Source: Candidatus Methanoperedens sp. (lineage in GTDB: Archaea; Halobacteriota; Methanosarcinia; Methanosarcinales; Methanoperedenaceae). Taken from it: 64,000 bases of DNA. The position numbers and the translations under genes were made by a program. This document shows, piece after piece, positions 18,510-27,202 of this stretch. Numbering within the stretch: position 1 is the stretch's first letter; every line of letters starts with the position of its first letter. The stretch is from contig VEPM01000009.1 of NCBI GenBank assembly GCA_012026795.1, forward strand, positions 62,001 through 126,000, in the 5' to 3' direction. Below the pieces are notes generated by a model. The model was not told the DNA's origin. It saw nothing but the letters and a program-made list of their open reading frames with translations, and searched no databases.

Positions 18510-18989
18510 TTATCTCCTTACGTCATCTCTTATCTTCGTAACAATCGGAAGTAGATAATCCGCATCAACAGCACCTGGTACCCGTTGCAGGATATTACCT
18601 TTCGGGTCCATGAAAACAAGATATGGGGGATAGCTCACCGCGTATTGCCGGGCGACTTCCCTGTCGATATCAAGATCCATTGCTACAAGAATATAGTCTT
18701 CCTCAAGGATCTTCTTTACCTGGGGGTTCCCCAGTGTATTTGTCTGGAACCCGGCACAATACTGGCACCATATAGCCCAGAAATACATCATTATGGGTTT
18801 ATTTTCCTGCTGGGCGATCTGGAAACTCTCCTCAAGCCCTGATGCTGCACGATGGAATTTTATTCCTCCCAGATAACTGGCATTCTTATCGCTTAAAGTA
18901 AAATTACTAAGCGCAGTATTATAACTAAAATACGCAAATAATAATATTAATACCAATACAATTATTGACACTAATTTTTTGGTTCTCAT
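18510..18989 (-). CDS. Membrane-anchored thioredoxin-like protein
   Basis: 159 residues: an N-terminal signal anchor (about 8-26), then a thioredoxin fold with redox motif WCQYC inside FWAIWCQYCAGFQT and the cis-proline loop at SYPPYLVFMDPKG. It is of the thioredoxin_7/DsbD-gamma type and faces outward. With CcmF next to it and CcdA nearby, it likely keeps apocytochrome c heme-binding cysteines reduced (a CcmG/ResA-like role). It is cotranscribed with ccmF. Confidence 0.88.
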   Translation of the reverse strand: MRTKKLVSIIVLVLILLFAYFSYNTALSNFTLSDKNASYLGGIKFHRAASGLEESFQIAQQENKPIMMYFWAIWCQYCAGFQTNTLGNPQVKKILEEDYILVAMDLDIDREVARQYAVSYPPYLVFMDPKGNILQRVPGAVDADYLLPIVTKIRDDVRR

Positions 18990-19115
18990 ATGTTATTTCC
19001 TATTGTTTTGAATCGAATATAAGTATATATGTTTTATCCATTTTTTTGCAGATATTGAATTGTGGTTATATCTATCCTGTTTGGCCATATACTTTACGTC
19101 GGATGTAAAGTTGAT

Positions 19116-20525
19116 TTAGATTATAGGTAAAGTCAGAATCTTAACTCCAATGATTAAATAAACAACAGCAGTAAATCCAATCGCAATCATACTTTGCTGC
19201 AATTCGTTTTCATCCAGTGAATCCCTTTTGCTGATAAGATAGCCTGCCCATAAGGTGAAGATAAAACCTGAAACCAGCAGGAGTATCTGCAACCTGTTGA
19301 TCGTATCAAAATCGGGTGAAAATTCCCATAATCTCCCGAAGAAGCTTCCGATGCTTGCAGCTATATAAAACAATCCTTTTATGAGGCGGAATGTGTTTTC
19401 AGCAAGATAGACCGACAAACTCAGGGGGATGAAAGCATAGGATAATTCAATAAATTTTTGCTTTGCTTTTTTCCCTGAAGTTGCCCTTGTGGAAATATAC
19501 ATCAATCCTGCTGCGCCAAGCGTTATCAGGGCGAATATGATTATAGCCCACATATTTCTCCAGTAAAGGTCAAGAAACGTTATTGAATCAACAGGAAGAG
19601 TTGATTTTACAAAACTGATGATCACATTCCTGAATTGCAACCGTTCCATACCCAGGACAAAAAGAAATATTATGATTATCCCGTGAACCAGGTATGCTTC
19701 AGCAAGATGTATCTTCTTTGAATGAATTAGATCCGCTCCCGGAAGTCTCGGACTTAATCTGATATTCCCCTTTGAACATGATTTGACGCATTCCATACAC
19801 ATGATGCACTGGTTGTTCCTTTCCATAGTCTGGGGAAACTCACCGACTGGGCAGGCTTTCCCTGATTCGTTCCCTAATACACATTCCTTGATATCATGAT
19901 CCTGGCATGTTTTCTTTGATTTGCATCGCAGTTCTATGCTTGAGAGCATGGAGAATAAACCCAGAACAAGCCCGATGGGGCAGATGTAGCGGCAAAAGCT
20001 TCTTTTTTCGTAGATAGCTCCCATAACCACAGCAAGCCCGGTGAAAAAGACAAGAAGATATGCAGTATTCGGAGGGTTTCTTGTGAACATGAACAGATGC
20101 CGCTCTGCTGCGAAAATGAAAAGGAAAAGTATTACTGCTGCCCAGAGATTGCGGTATTTTTCAGGATATTTCCTGTTAAGGCTGAAAACAGACTGCGTCC
20201 AATCGCCGACAGCTCCGATTGGACATGCAAAGCACCAGAGCCTTCCAAAAAGTATCAGGGTAAAAGCAAGCAGTGGATGCCACAAATCCCATATCATGGT
20301 TGTGGCGAATGGTATTCCCCCAGGGAAACGCAGATCGGGTTCGCTTGAAAGACCAAAATAGATTATTATTAGAAGGAAAATAAATAAAAAAAAGTTGACA
20401 ACCGGCTTAAAAAACCTGTTCTTTACAATGTTCCTGAAATAATAGACATCAAGCAGGTCATATTTTTCTATGCTTTCGTGATTTTCTTTATCTTCGTTTT
20501 TTCCAATCTTTTTTTTATTTACCAT
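19116..20525 (-). CDS. NapH/YccM-like 4Fe-4S membrane protein
   Basis: 469 residues with several membrane helices and three iron-sulfur elements: FGRLWCFACPIGAVGDW, SFCRYICPIGLVLGLF, and a ferredoxin-like CIMCMECVKSCSKG (about residues 245-260). An extra cysteine-rich stretch (CKSKKTC...CVLG...CPVGE) lies between. This family passes electrons across or along the membrane, for example from quinols to periplasmic partners. It is 2 bases downstream of ccdA, suggesting that it feeds reducing power to the thiol-redox branch of cytochrome c assembly; that role is inference. Confidence 0.85.
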   Translation of the reverse strand: MVNKKKIGKNEDKENHESIEKYDLLDVYYFRNIVKNRFFKPVVNFFLFIFLLIIIYFGLSSEPDLRFPGGIPFATTMIWDLWHPLLAFTLILFGRLWCFACPIGAVGDWTQSVFSLNRKYPEKYRNLWAAVILFLFIFAAERHLFMFTRNPPNTAYLLVFFTGLAVVMGAIYEKRSFCRYICPIGLVLGLFSMLSSIELRCKSKKTCQDHDIKECVLGNESGKACPVGEFPQTMERNNQCIMCMECVKSCSKGNIRLSPRLPGADLIHSKKIHLAEAYLVHGIIIIFLFVLGMERLQFRNVIISFVKSTLPVDSITFLDLYWRNMWAIIIFALITLGAAGLMYISTRATSGKKAKQKFIELSYAFIPLSLSVYLAENTFRLIKGLFYIAASIGSFFGRLWEFSPDFDTINRLQILLLVSGFIFTLWAGYLISKRDSLDENELQQSMIAIGFTAVVYLIIGVKILTLPII

Positions 20526-20527
20526 AA

Positions 20528-21292
20528 TTAACCAAAATATAGTCCATAAAGCCTTGAAATTTCATTGTCGATATTGACTGAATAAGGAAGGAACAGTATC
20601 TTCAGATATTTATCTATGCCAAATAGCATCATCAATCCCACAAGTATCAGGATCAATCCGGAGAGTTTCTTAAAGAAATGGCTTCTCTTTGAAAACCATT
20701 TGACGCGGCCTGACATACTTTTTCCCGAATATGCTATAACAAGCATTGGTATGCTGACACCCAGGGAATATGCAAGAAGAAGAATCATACCAGAAGAAAT
20801 ATTACCAGAACCTGCTGAACTTTCGGCTACCACAGAGAATACTGAACCCAGTATCGGGCCCACGCATGGTATCCATAGTATTCCAAGCGACATTCCCAGG
20901 AATAGACCGCCCAGAAGTCCTTCAGGATTGGCTTTTGAGGTAATTTTTCCAATAAAAGTCACATGCTCACGGAAATAATTCAAAATGGAGCTTGATATTT
21001 TCACATAAATTTCATTCATATCATCGTCAAACAGCACCGCACCCATTCCTATAATTACAAATATCGAGAACCAGCGCAGGTATTCTGTAAAAAAACCAAA
21101 TGATGCGACTGTAAAAACAAGAAGACCCATTAGTGTGAAGCTCACAGTCATTCCGGTGACAATCGCAAGAGGACGAAGCCTGCTCCCTACAGAACCCGAT
21201 AAAACCGCAGGCAGGATGGGAAGAACGCATGGCGTTGCAACTGTTGCCATGCCTGCCAGGAATACCAGTAATATAGGGGGGGCTTCAACCAT
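20528..21292 (-). CDS. ccdA: Cytochrome c biogenesis / thiol-disulfide transporter CcdA
   Basis: 254 residues, six membrane helices, matching the CcdA/DsbD-beta core. The two membrane cysteines that carry electrons are in ATPCVLPILPAV (Cys22) and WIPCVGPILGS (Cys143), each in the expected proline-rich setting. It moves reducing equivalents from cytoplasmic thioredoxin to extracytoplasmic thioredoxin-like proteins such as those at 18510 and 22600. The start almost touches the PCYCGC gene stop, and the Fe-S gene follows within 2 bases: tight operon. Confidence 0.95.
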   Translation of the reverse strand: MVEAPPILLVFLAGMATVATPCVLPILPAVLSGSVGSRLRPLAIVTGMTVSFTLMGLLVFTVASFGFFTEYLRWFSIFVIIGMGAVLFDDDMNEIYVKISSSILNYFREHVTFIGKITSKANPEGLLGGLFLGMSLGILWIPCVGPILGSVFSVVAESSAGSGNISSGMILLLAYSLGVSIPMLVIAYSGKSMSGRVKWFSKRSHFFKKLSGLILILVGLMMLFGIDKYLKILFLPYSVNIDNEISRLYGLYFG

Positions 21293-21293
21293 T

Positions 21294-22592
21294 TTATGTT
21301 CTTGCTACCGCATCAATATTATCGCTTTCGGCCTGTATGGTCGAAAGGGCATCTGTCATTTTGATCACAAGAACATTACCTTTTGTTTCGGGATTATATT
21401 TGGCAAGACCTGCTGGAACGGATTTAGCATCCGTGATATTGAATGCCTTGATAAGTTCTACTTTACCTCCTGCAGGGGTTAAACTCATGTAATCCATATC
21501 CGAAAAACCGGTCTTTTCAGAGAGCACAAGCGCATATGCAGCATCCTGGTAATCCACGGCATCAAGCAGTGGTTTATAGGTGGAATATGAAGTACTCATG
21601 CTGTTCGGGTCATTTATTAATTTTGCAGCATTATCCGCATTCTGGCTATGTCCGTATATTAGCGGTCTTGTCGTTACAATATTTTTCATTCCAGGCTGGA
21701 TCTTTGCTTTTATGGATGCATCATTTTTGCTGTCATAACCCAGGTCATGAAGTTCTATCCATGAATCCGTGCTGAAATCAGCGCTATACATACCTATTAT
21801 TTTCTTACCATAGAAGCCAGTCGCCTGAACCTGCCCCTGTAAAATCGGGGTTTCCAATCCAGTTCCTGCAAGGGTCCTGGTATTAACAAAATATGCCCTG
21901 TTTACACCTGCTGGTGTGAGTTTCAGGCCGTCGGCGATTGATTTGAAACTATCTGGCAGTGATAGCGTTGACAGATCAACTGATGGGGCAGGCGTAGCCT
22001 GGCTGGCAGGCTGGCTGGCTGATAATCCCGTAACAGGAATTCCTGTTGGTAAGTAGCTCTGTGCTTTTGTTGCTATGCCGATGCACACATCACAGAATGA
22101 GGCGTGGTCATCATAAACACCACTATCTGATACGAAGCAATCTCTAACAGACTTGTGAGGTTTTCCCTCGGATACTATGCTTCCATGATCTCCGCAACCG
22201 CAGTAGCATGGTATCTGCTCAAGCACCTCAGGATGCTCAGTCGCGTATTTATATGCTTTCAATGTCATAGCATTAGTAACTGCAAAATCCGGCATTTTGC
22301 CTGCTGCTCTTGGTGCAAATATCGGTAGATAATTATCCTTCACAGGAGGCGTGTTTGTCCCTGCCCCACCTCTATTTCCGTATTCTGTATCGATCAATTC
22401 CCTCACCTGCTTAAGAGTCATTTTCTGGGCCGGTTCTGTTTTTTGCGAACCACCACTCAGGAGAACGAATGCTCCGATGAGAATAATTGCTGCGACTGCA
22501 ATTATTATAATATTATTATTATTTCCTTTCTTTTTCGTTATCTTTTTGTTCTTTTGTGCATTATTTATTTTCTTTTCAGGCTTCATTTTCAT
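21294..22592 (-). CDS. PCYCGC-motif membrane protein
   Basis: 432 residues: a Lys/Asn-rich N-terminus, one membrane anchor (about 28-46), then a PCYCGC motif (128-133) in the setting EQIPCYCGCGDHGS, further Cys at 152 and a CDVC pair (167/170), as in the DUF of that name. A second domain of about 250 residues follows a Ser/Ala/Pro-rich linker, with strands such as ARTLAGTG, ending in a mixed alpha/beta region; I do not recognise it. The cysteine pattern suggests a metal or disulfide exchange role. The position between ccdA and a thioredoxin-like lipoprotein supports redox or metal handling in cytochrome assembly. Length is above that of most PCYCGC proteins. Confidence 0.75.
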   Translation of the reverse strand: MKMKPEKKINNAQKNKKITKKKGNNNNIIIIAVAAIILIGAFVLLSGGSQKTEPAQKMTLKQVRELIDTEYGNRGGAGTNTPPVKDNYLPIFAPRAAGKMPDFAVTNAMTLKAYKYATEHPEVLEQIPCYCGCGDHGSIVSEGKPHKSVRDCFVSDSGVYDDHASFCDVCIGIATKAQSYLPTGIPVTGLSASQPASQATPAPSVDLSTLSLPDSFKSIADGLKLTPAGVNRAYFVNTRTLAGTGLETPILQGQVQATGFYGKKIIGMYSADFSTDSWIELHDLGYDSKNDASIKAKIQPGMKNIVTTRPLIYGHSQNADNAAKLINDPNSMSTSYSTYKPLLDAVDYQDAAYALVLSEKTGFSDMDYMSLTPAGGKVELIKAFNITDAKSVPAGLAKYNPETKGNVLVIKMTDALSTIQAESDNIDAVART

Positions 22593-22599
22593 GCCTCCT

Positions 22600-23067
22600 T
22601 TATTTTACGATTTTATTTATTTCATCGAGGAACGTTTGATTTGTCCTGTATCCAAGTATTCTTTTTATTTCAGTTCCATTTGAATCAAGGAATATTTCAG
22701 TCGGAGTAGCGCGTATCTTAAAATTCCTGGTTTCTGTTTTTTGATTATCCACATCTATAGAGACCAGTATGAAATCCGTATTCAATTTTTCGATCACGGT
22801 CTCGTTAGTGAAGGTTTCAGCTTCGAATTGTTTGCATGCCCCGCAATATTGCGACCTTGCATATACAAATACCGGCTTTCCCTGTGCTTTTGCTAAAAGG
22901 AGGGCCGGATCAACTTCTGTGTTGAAGGTCAACCCCTGTAACGTTATCTGTTTCTGCCCCGGAATTTTTTTATTTGAAATATTACCTGCCATATCGCCTG
23001 ATCTGGCACTCAAACATCCTGAAAGCAGGACAAAGAGAATGATTAGTACGAATATCCATTTCTTCAA
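22600..23067 (-). CDS. Thioredoxin-like lipoprotein
   Basis: 155 residues: a lipoprotein signal with lipobox LLSGC (Cys near 18), then a thioredoxin fold with the CGAC active site in ARSQYCGACKQFEAET and the cis-Pro at RATPTEIFLD. It is similar in design to the protein at 18510-18989, but lipid anchored. It heads a four-gene operon (22600-23067, PCYCGC, ccdA, Fe-S protein). It probably receives electrons from CcdA and reduces apocytochrome or PCYCGC thiols. The gap to the divergent regulator gene is about 90 bases. Confidence 0.87.
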   Translation of the reverse strand: MKKWIFVLIILFVLLSGCLSARSGDMAGNISNKKIPGQKQITLQGLTFNTEVDPALLLAKAQGKPVFVYARSQYCGACKQFEAETFTNETVIEKLNTDFILVSIDVDNQKTETRNFKIRATPTEIFLDSNGTEIKRILGYRTNQTFLDEINKIVK

Positions 23068-23164
23068 GTTCTATCCTGTTTACGATGAGTGTAAAGTTAT
23101 ATAAGGATTGCGGTTATCAATTGTGAGCAGGGTTTTATTATAATAGCAGGACAATACAGTGATT

Positions 23165-23470
23165 ATGCCGGAAATAAGTGATGACGACCTGGAAGCAATG
23201 CTTGAGCGTAAACCTACAATGCGTGAAGCAAAGGTAGATGACCACGCCCTCATGGTAAAGGCGCTTGAACATCCTGTCAGGCGAAAGATGATAAAAACAA
23301 TAGGAATATTCGGGAAAACAAAGCATGAATTGAAAAAAGAAGTCGGGGTGGATGAGGCCATGTTAAATTTCCAGATAGATTTCTTTATTAAAGGAAATTA
23401 TCTCAAAATTGAAGAAGGTAATTACAGGCTGACTGACAGGGGACTTGTTTTGTTATCGAATATCCCGTAA
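23165..23470 (+). CDS. Winged-helix DNA-binding protein
   Basis: About 101 residues from ATG 23165 (a GTG at 23159 is possible). After an acidic leader, EHPVRRKMIKTIGIFGKTKHELKKEVGVDEAMLNFQIDFFIK forms an ArsR-like winged helix-turn-helix with the wing at EGNYRLTDRG. It is transcribed divergently from the cytochrome assembly operon starting at 23067, with about 95 bases between them, so it is the natural candidate regulator of that operon. No metal-binding cysteines are visible. Confidence 0.8.
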   Translation: MPEISDDDLEAMLERKPTMREAKVDDHALMVKALEHPVRRKMIKTIGIFGKTKHELKKEVGVDEAMLNFQIDFFIKGNYLKIEEGNYRLTDRGLVLLSNIP

Positions 23471-23487
23471 TTATCCACGAAAATTTA

Positions 23488-24399
23488 TCAAATATCCTGA
23501 AATAATTTAAGTATATTCCTTGCCAGCAATTCACTTTTTTCAACTGATGTCATTATTGTATCAAACCTTACTGTTTTCATGCCAGAATCCGGTTCTTTTG
23601 CAGTATCCTTATCGTCAATAACCATAATATCAAGAATATCCCCATAATACCGGGCAACTCCGTTTGATGATACAGGATACCCTTTTGCACCCATCAATTT
23701 CCCGGCAGGACCGCTAACCGGGGAATCCCCTATTATAGGGCTTACAGCTATAACGTTCTTTGTCATTAAAATTTCCCTGATCCCTTTCAGGGCAAGTATC
23801 GGTCCTATGCTTGTTATGGGATTGCTGGGTCCGATAATTACATTTTTCTCAAGTTCCAGGGCATCCAGTACTTCTTTTGTAGGCATGGCCTTCCTGATCC
23901 CCGTAATATCAACATCAAGAACCTCCGGAGTTCCACGGGAGCCGACCCAGAAATCCTGGAAATGCAGGATACCTTCCGGCGTTTTTATCATTGTGTCCAC
24001 TTTTTCATTACACATGGGCAGTATCTTTGCTTTTATCCCAAGCGCGGCAGACAGCGAAAGTGTAGCTTCTGTTAAAGAAGCACCTTTTTGCATAAGCACC
24101 TCCCGGAAAATACAGGTGGCGCGGTCAGCATCCCCGATCATGAGTTTTTCACTGATGCCCATTTTTCTTAATGCATTATTCGTATGAAAAGTGTCATTCC
24201 TGATACCCCACCACTTTGAGGTATCAAGCGCTCCCGAAAAAAGATACAGGATCGTATCCACATCGGGTGAAACAAGGCTTCCTGAGACCATTATATCTTC
24301 TGCCGTGTTCACAATTACAGTGATTTCCTCATCAGGAATGATCTTCCTTATGCCCTGAAGGAGTTTGGGCGTACCTGTTCCGCCAGACAGGAGGATCAT
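23488..24399 (-). CDS. cofD: 2-phospho-L-lactate transferase (F420 biosynthesis)
   Basis: 303 residues, full length. CofD transfers the phospholactyl (or phosphoenolpyruvyl) group from an activated guanosine diphosphate donor to FO, making F420-0. Visible family features are the N-terminal LLSGGTGTPKLLQGI, ITVIVNTAEDIMVSG, the GPSNPITSIGPILAL loop and the SPIIGDSPVSGPAGKLM substrate loop. F420 is the hydride carrier of methane metabolism. The stop of the ABC-2 permease gene lies just upstream on the same strand (1-base gap), an apparently accidental neighbour. Confidence 0.95.
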   Translation of the reverse strand: MILLSGGTGTPKLLQGIRKIIPDEEITVIVNTAEDIMVSGSLVSPDVDTILYLFSGALDTSKWWGIRNDTFHTNNALRKMGISEKLMIGDADRATCIFREVLMQKGASLTEATLSLSAALGIKAKILPMCNEKVDTMIKTPEGILHFQDFWVGSRGTPEVLDVDITGIRKAMPTKEVLDALELEKNVIIGPSNPITSIGPILALKGIREILMTKNVIAVSPIIGDSPVSGPAGKLMGAKGYPVSSNGVARYYGDILDIMVIDDKDTAKEPDSGMKTVRFDTIMTSVEKSELLARNILKLFQDI

Positions 24400-24400
24400 A

Positions 24401-25171
24401 TCAGGCCCTCATTTTCCCGAACAGTTTCCCGCCCAGCGCTATCATAGCGATAGAGAATATTACAAGTACTATGATGCTTTGCCATACAGGAATTATGGAA
24501 TTGCCAAGAAGGAAATAGCGCAGGGCTTCAACACCATAGGTAAGGGGATTCAGGTATACAAGGATCTTTAGCCAGGCAGGAAGGTTCGAAATCGGGAAAA
24601 ATGCCCCGCTCAGTAAAACAAGAGGCATTGTGAGAAAACTCATCACCATCTGGAAACCTTCATGGCTTTCGATCTTAGAAGCGATCGCTATTCCCAGCCC
24701 TATAAAGCCTATCCCCGAAATGAACATGACCGCAATACCTGCCAGGACTCCCCAGAATGATCTAAAATGAATCCCGATAAGCCATGCAATAATCATTATC
24801 AATATTCCCTGTATCATTGCTGTTGTAACACCGCCTATGGCTTTCCCTAATGAGACAAAAAAGCGGCTTACAGGGGCGATCAGTATTTCCTTAAGAAATC
24901 CAAATTCACGATCCCAGATAATGGATACGCCCCCCATCAGTGAAGCAAAAAGTACGGACATTCCGATAAGACCCGGAGCCAGGTAGCTCTTATCGAAAGT
25001 TCCGCCTCCTTTTACCTGGAAAGCTGAACTGAAACCCGTGCCAAGTATTATGAGGAAAAAAAGAGGTGTCGCAAGCGCCCCTATTATACGTGATTTTGAG
25101 CGTGAGAACCGTAACATCTCGCGCAGCCACATTGTATAAACAGTCTGAACCGCCCGGTCTAACGTCATCAT
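24401..25171 (-). CDS. ABC-2 type exporter permease
   Basis: 256 residues, six membrane helices, with the ABC2_membrane signature LSGAFFPISNLPAWLKIL and NPLTYGVEALRYFLLG. It forms the channel of a DrrAB-type exporter with the ATPase encoded upstream (overlap of 4 bases). The substrate is unknown; this family exports drugs, lipids or polysaccharides. The palindrome of the neighbouring TetR gene suggests that expression is induced by a toxic small molecule. Confidence 0.9.
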   Translation of the reverse strand: MMTLDRAVQTVYTMWLREMLRFSRSKSRIIGALATPLFFLIILGTGFSSAFQVKGGGTFDKSYLAPGLIGMSVLFASLMGGVSIIWDREFGFLKEILIAPVSRFFVSLGKAIGGVTTAMIQGILIMIIAWLIGIHFRSFWGVLAGIAVMFISGIGFIGLGIAIASKIESHEGFQMVMSFLTMPLVLLSGAFFPISNLPAWLKILVYLNPLTYGVEALRYFLLGNSIIPVWQSIIVLVIFSIAMIALGGKLFGKMRA

Positions 25172-26166
25172 CTCCTCCTTGATCGCATTTTGTACCCTAC
25201 TTCTTCCATCAGGCTTACTTCCTTATCCCTTATTGCCTGGCCGGTATAGTGTATAAATACATCATCAAGCGTGGGTTTCCTGAGGCTCACTGAAATTATA
25301 GGAATTCCTGCGTGTGAAGCAAGCGAAAGGATATGGGGGATCTGGCGTTCGCCATTACTGACCGTAATAAAAACCTCGTTTTGTTTCCGGGTAATTGTAA
25401 TGGCGCATCCGTCTTTCTGGTAAGAACTGCATAACCTATCGACATCACCGGGATTTCCAAGCCCCAGTGTTATTACATCCCCGCCGAGTGAATTTTTAAG
25501 ATCCTGCGGAGTATCAAGAGCAACGATCCGGCCATTGTCGATTATTGCTATCCGGTCACACAATTTGTCAGCTTCTTCCATATAATGTGTGGTAAGCAAT
25601 ATGGTTACTCCTTCTTCTTTATTTAATTTTTTTATGTAGTCCCAGATATGCATACGCGTCTGCGGATCAAGCCCGAGCGTGGGTTCATCAAGGAACAGGA
25701 CATGGGGATGATGCATGAGCCCGCGTGCGATCTCAAGGCGCCTCATCATCCCTCCTGAATAAGTTTTGACAATGGCATCAGCCCTTTCCGTAAGCTCAAC
25801 AAGAGATAGCACTTCCTTGATGCGCTCTTTTCTCTTTATTCCATCAAGCCCATAGAGCCTTCCGTGAAGATCAAGGTTCTCCCTGCCCGTAAGCCTGTCA
25901 TCAAGAGTTGTATCCTGGAAAACCACGCCGATATTCTGCCGCACAGAATCAGCATCTTTCATTACATCATGACCCCAGACAAGAGCGCTTCCTCCTGAGG
26001 GTTCTATCATCGTTGAAAGCATGCTTATCAATGTCGTTTTTCCTGCACCGTTCGGACCGAGCAGCCCGAACAATTCCCCGGGTTTTACAGAGATGGTGAT
26101 CTTATTTACTGCGATCATCTCATCAAAGCGCTTTGTTATTCCTGAGGTTTCAATGGCGTAGAGCAT
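25168..26166 (-). CDS. ABC exporter ATPase, DrrA-like
   Basis: 332 residues. Walker A GPNGAGKTTL (about 38-47), Q-loop near VVFQDTTLDDRLTG, signature YSGGMMRRLEIARG, Walker B VLFLDEPTLGLD and H-loop TTHYMEEAD are all intact. The C-terminal extension (about 230-332) matches the DrrA-type regulatory tail. It is the first gene of the exporter operon, divergent from the TetR gene. The ATG sits about 40 bases after the expected transcription start, and a weak inverted repeat (26189-26217) lies in the leader. Confidence 0.93.
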   Translation of the reverse strand: MLYAIETSGITKRFDEMIAVNKITISVKPGELFGLLGPNGAGKTTLISMLSTMIEPSGGSALVWGHDVMKDADSVRQNIGVVFQDTTLDDRLTGRENLDLHGRLYGLDGIKRKERIKEVLSLVELTERADAIVKTYSGGMMRRLEIARGLMHHPHVLFLDEPTLGLDPQTRMHIWDYIKKLNKEEGVTILLTTHYMEEADKLCDRIAIIDNGRIVALDTPQDLKNSLGGDVITLGLGNPGDVDRLCSSYQKDGCAITITRKQNEVFITVSNGERQIPHILSLASHAGIPIISVSLRKPTLDDVFIHYTGQAIRDKEVSLMEEVGYKMRSRRR

Positions 26167-26188
26167 AGTTTACAGGTTTAATTAAATT

Positions 26189-26217
26189 GAATGATATTAG
26201 AATTTGCCTTAATATTC
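26189..26217 (-). promoter_or_regulatory. Weak inverted repeat in exporter leader
   Basis: GAAT-GA-TATTA and TAATATTC flank a 10-base spacer; the left arm has a two-base insertion. It lies between the exporter start and a TATA-like tract at about 26233-26240. It does not match the strong operator at 26281-26314 closely, so a role is uncertain. Confidence 0.25.
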
Positions 26218-26280
26218 TGAAAAGTGCACATATTTTATGGAGCAGTTATTTAACATTTGACGATGATAAATTCCTATCTT

Positions 26281-26314
26281 TAATTCAAAAATGAATTTAT
26301 TCATTCTTGAATTA
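26281..26314. promoter_or_regulatory. Long palindromic operator for TetR regulator
   Basis: TAATTCAAAAATGAATT and TATTCATTCTTGAATTA form a 34-bp palindrome with 15 of 17 arm positions complementary. It covers the region just before the TetR gene, overlapping its leader, and lies between two divergent transcription units. This is typical of a TetR-family operator that represses both its own gene and the exporter. Confidence 0.75.
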
Positions 26315-26334
26315 GAGTTATGGAGGATGGTCTG

Positions 26335-26916
26335 ATGCAGGATGTAATGAATCGCAGGGATAGGAAAAAACTACAGGTACAGAAATCTATAGTTGATATT
26401 GCACTGAAACTGTTTATAGAAAAGGGCATTGAGAAAACGACTGTCGCTGAAATCATGGAAAAGGCGGATTTTGGTATAGGTACTTTTTATAATTATTTTC
26501 AATCTAAAGAAGATATCCTTAAATATGTCTTGGCTCAGAAAATCGACGAGGCTAAAAAATTGCTTGAAGAACTGAACCAATCACCGGTTAACCCTTCACA
26601 AAAAATCACTCAAATTTTATTGCTCTTAGGGACGATTTATGAAGACAATCAACAATTATTCAAATTATATAGTGACCAATTACTATCATCAACTCAACCG
26701 TTACACGGCCCAGAGTTTAAAAACATTTTAATTAGCGTTATTCAGGAGGGACAGGAAAATGGAGAATTCAAAGCGACTATTCCAGTTGAAATAGTTATTG
26801 AGATGTTTATGGGACTGATCCAATCAGCTATGGCCAGCCGTTCGCAAATTCCTTTTCTGGAAAACCTCAAATATAAACTGGTTTTGTTTTTGGAGGGACT
26901 AGCGGAGAAAAAATAG
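26335..26916 (+). CDS. TetR-family transcriptional repressor
   Basis: About 193 residues from ATG 26335. That start is preferred because GGAGG (26322-26326) lies at correct spacing; an ATG at 26320 would be inside the ribosome-site region. The N-terminal TetR helix-turn-helix is clear (KTTVAEIMEKADFGIGTFYNYF). The C-terminal ligand domain is all helical. It is likely autoregulated through the palindrome at 26281-26314 and likely controls the divergent ABC exporter. A related site precedes the DJ-1 gene at 27203. Confidence 0.92.
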   Translation: MQDVMNRRDRKKLQVQKSIVDIALKLFIEKGIEKTTVAEIMEKADFGIGTFYNYFQSKEDILKYVLAQKIDEAKKLLEELNQSPVNPSQKITQILLLLGTIYEDNQQLFKLYSDQLLSSTQPLHGPEFKNILISVIQEGQENGEFKATIPVEIVIEMFMGLIQSAMASRSQIPFLENLKYKLVLFLEGLAEKK

Positions 26917-27156
26917 CAAAGTGTGTTCCAGTTGAGCGATAACCGTTAAGAGCAATGCTGGTGATATCATAAAATAGTGTTGCATTGCTGTACTTTTCTT
27001 TGAAATTTTCAGAAACATTTTGTTCTATTGTCCTGGAAATAATAGCTGGCAAGCCGAATCGAAACGCTGTAATAAATTATAGGGGTAAAGTTGGGTATAA
27101 AATACCTTGAATGTGAGAACCAATCAGAAAGCTTTAAGAACATTGAGCATATAATT

Positions 27157-27185
27157 GAATACGTTCATATATGAAAATATTCATT
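27157..27185. promoter_or_regulatory. Second palindrome before DJ-1/Fe-S operon, matching the TetR operator core
   Basis: GAATACGTTCATA and TATGAAAATATTC (27157-27182) are inverted repeats with 11 of 13 positions complementary. Within the stretch, ATGAAAATATTCATT (27171-27185) matches ATGAATTTATTCATT of the TetR operator (26291-26305) at 13 of 15 bases. It lies directly upstream of the GGAGA ribosome site of the gene at 27203, so binding there would block its transcription. Confidence 0.6.
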
Positions 27186-27202
27186 ATTAAGGAGATGGAA
27201 AA

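Noticed and set aside
24401-26166. ABC pair near cytochrome genes read as CcmA/CcmB
   Set aside because: The ATPase has the long DrrA-type tail and the permease matches ABC-2 exporters; a TetR gene is attached.
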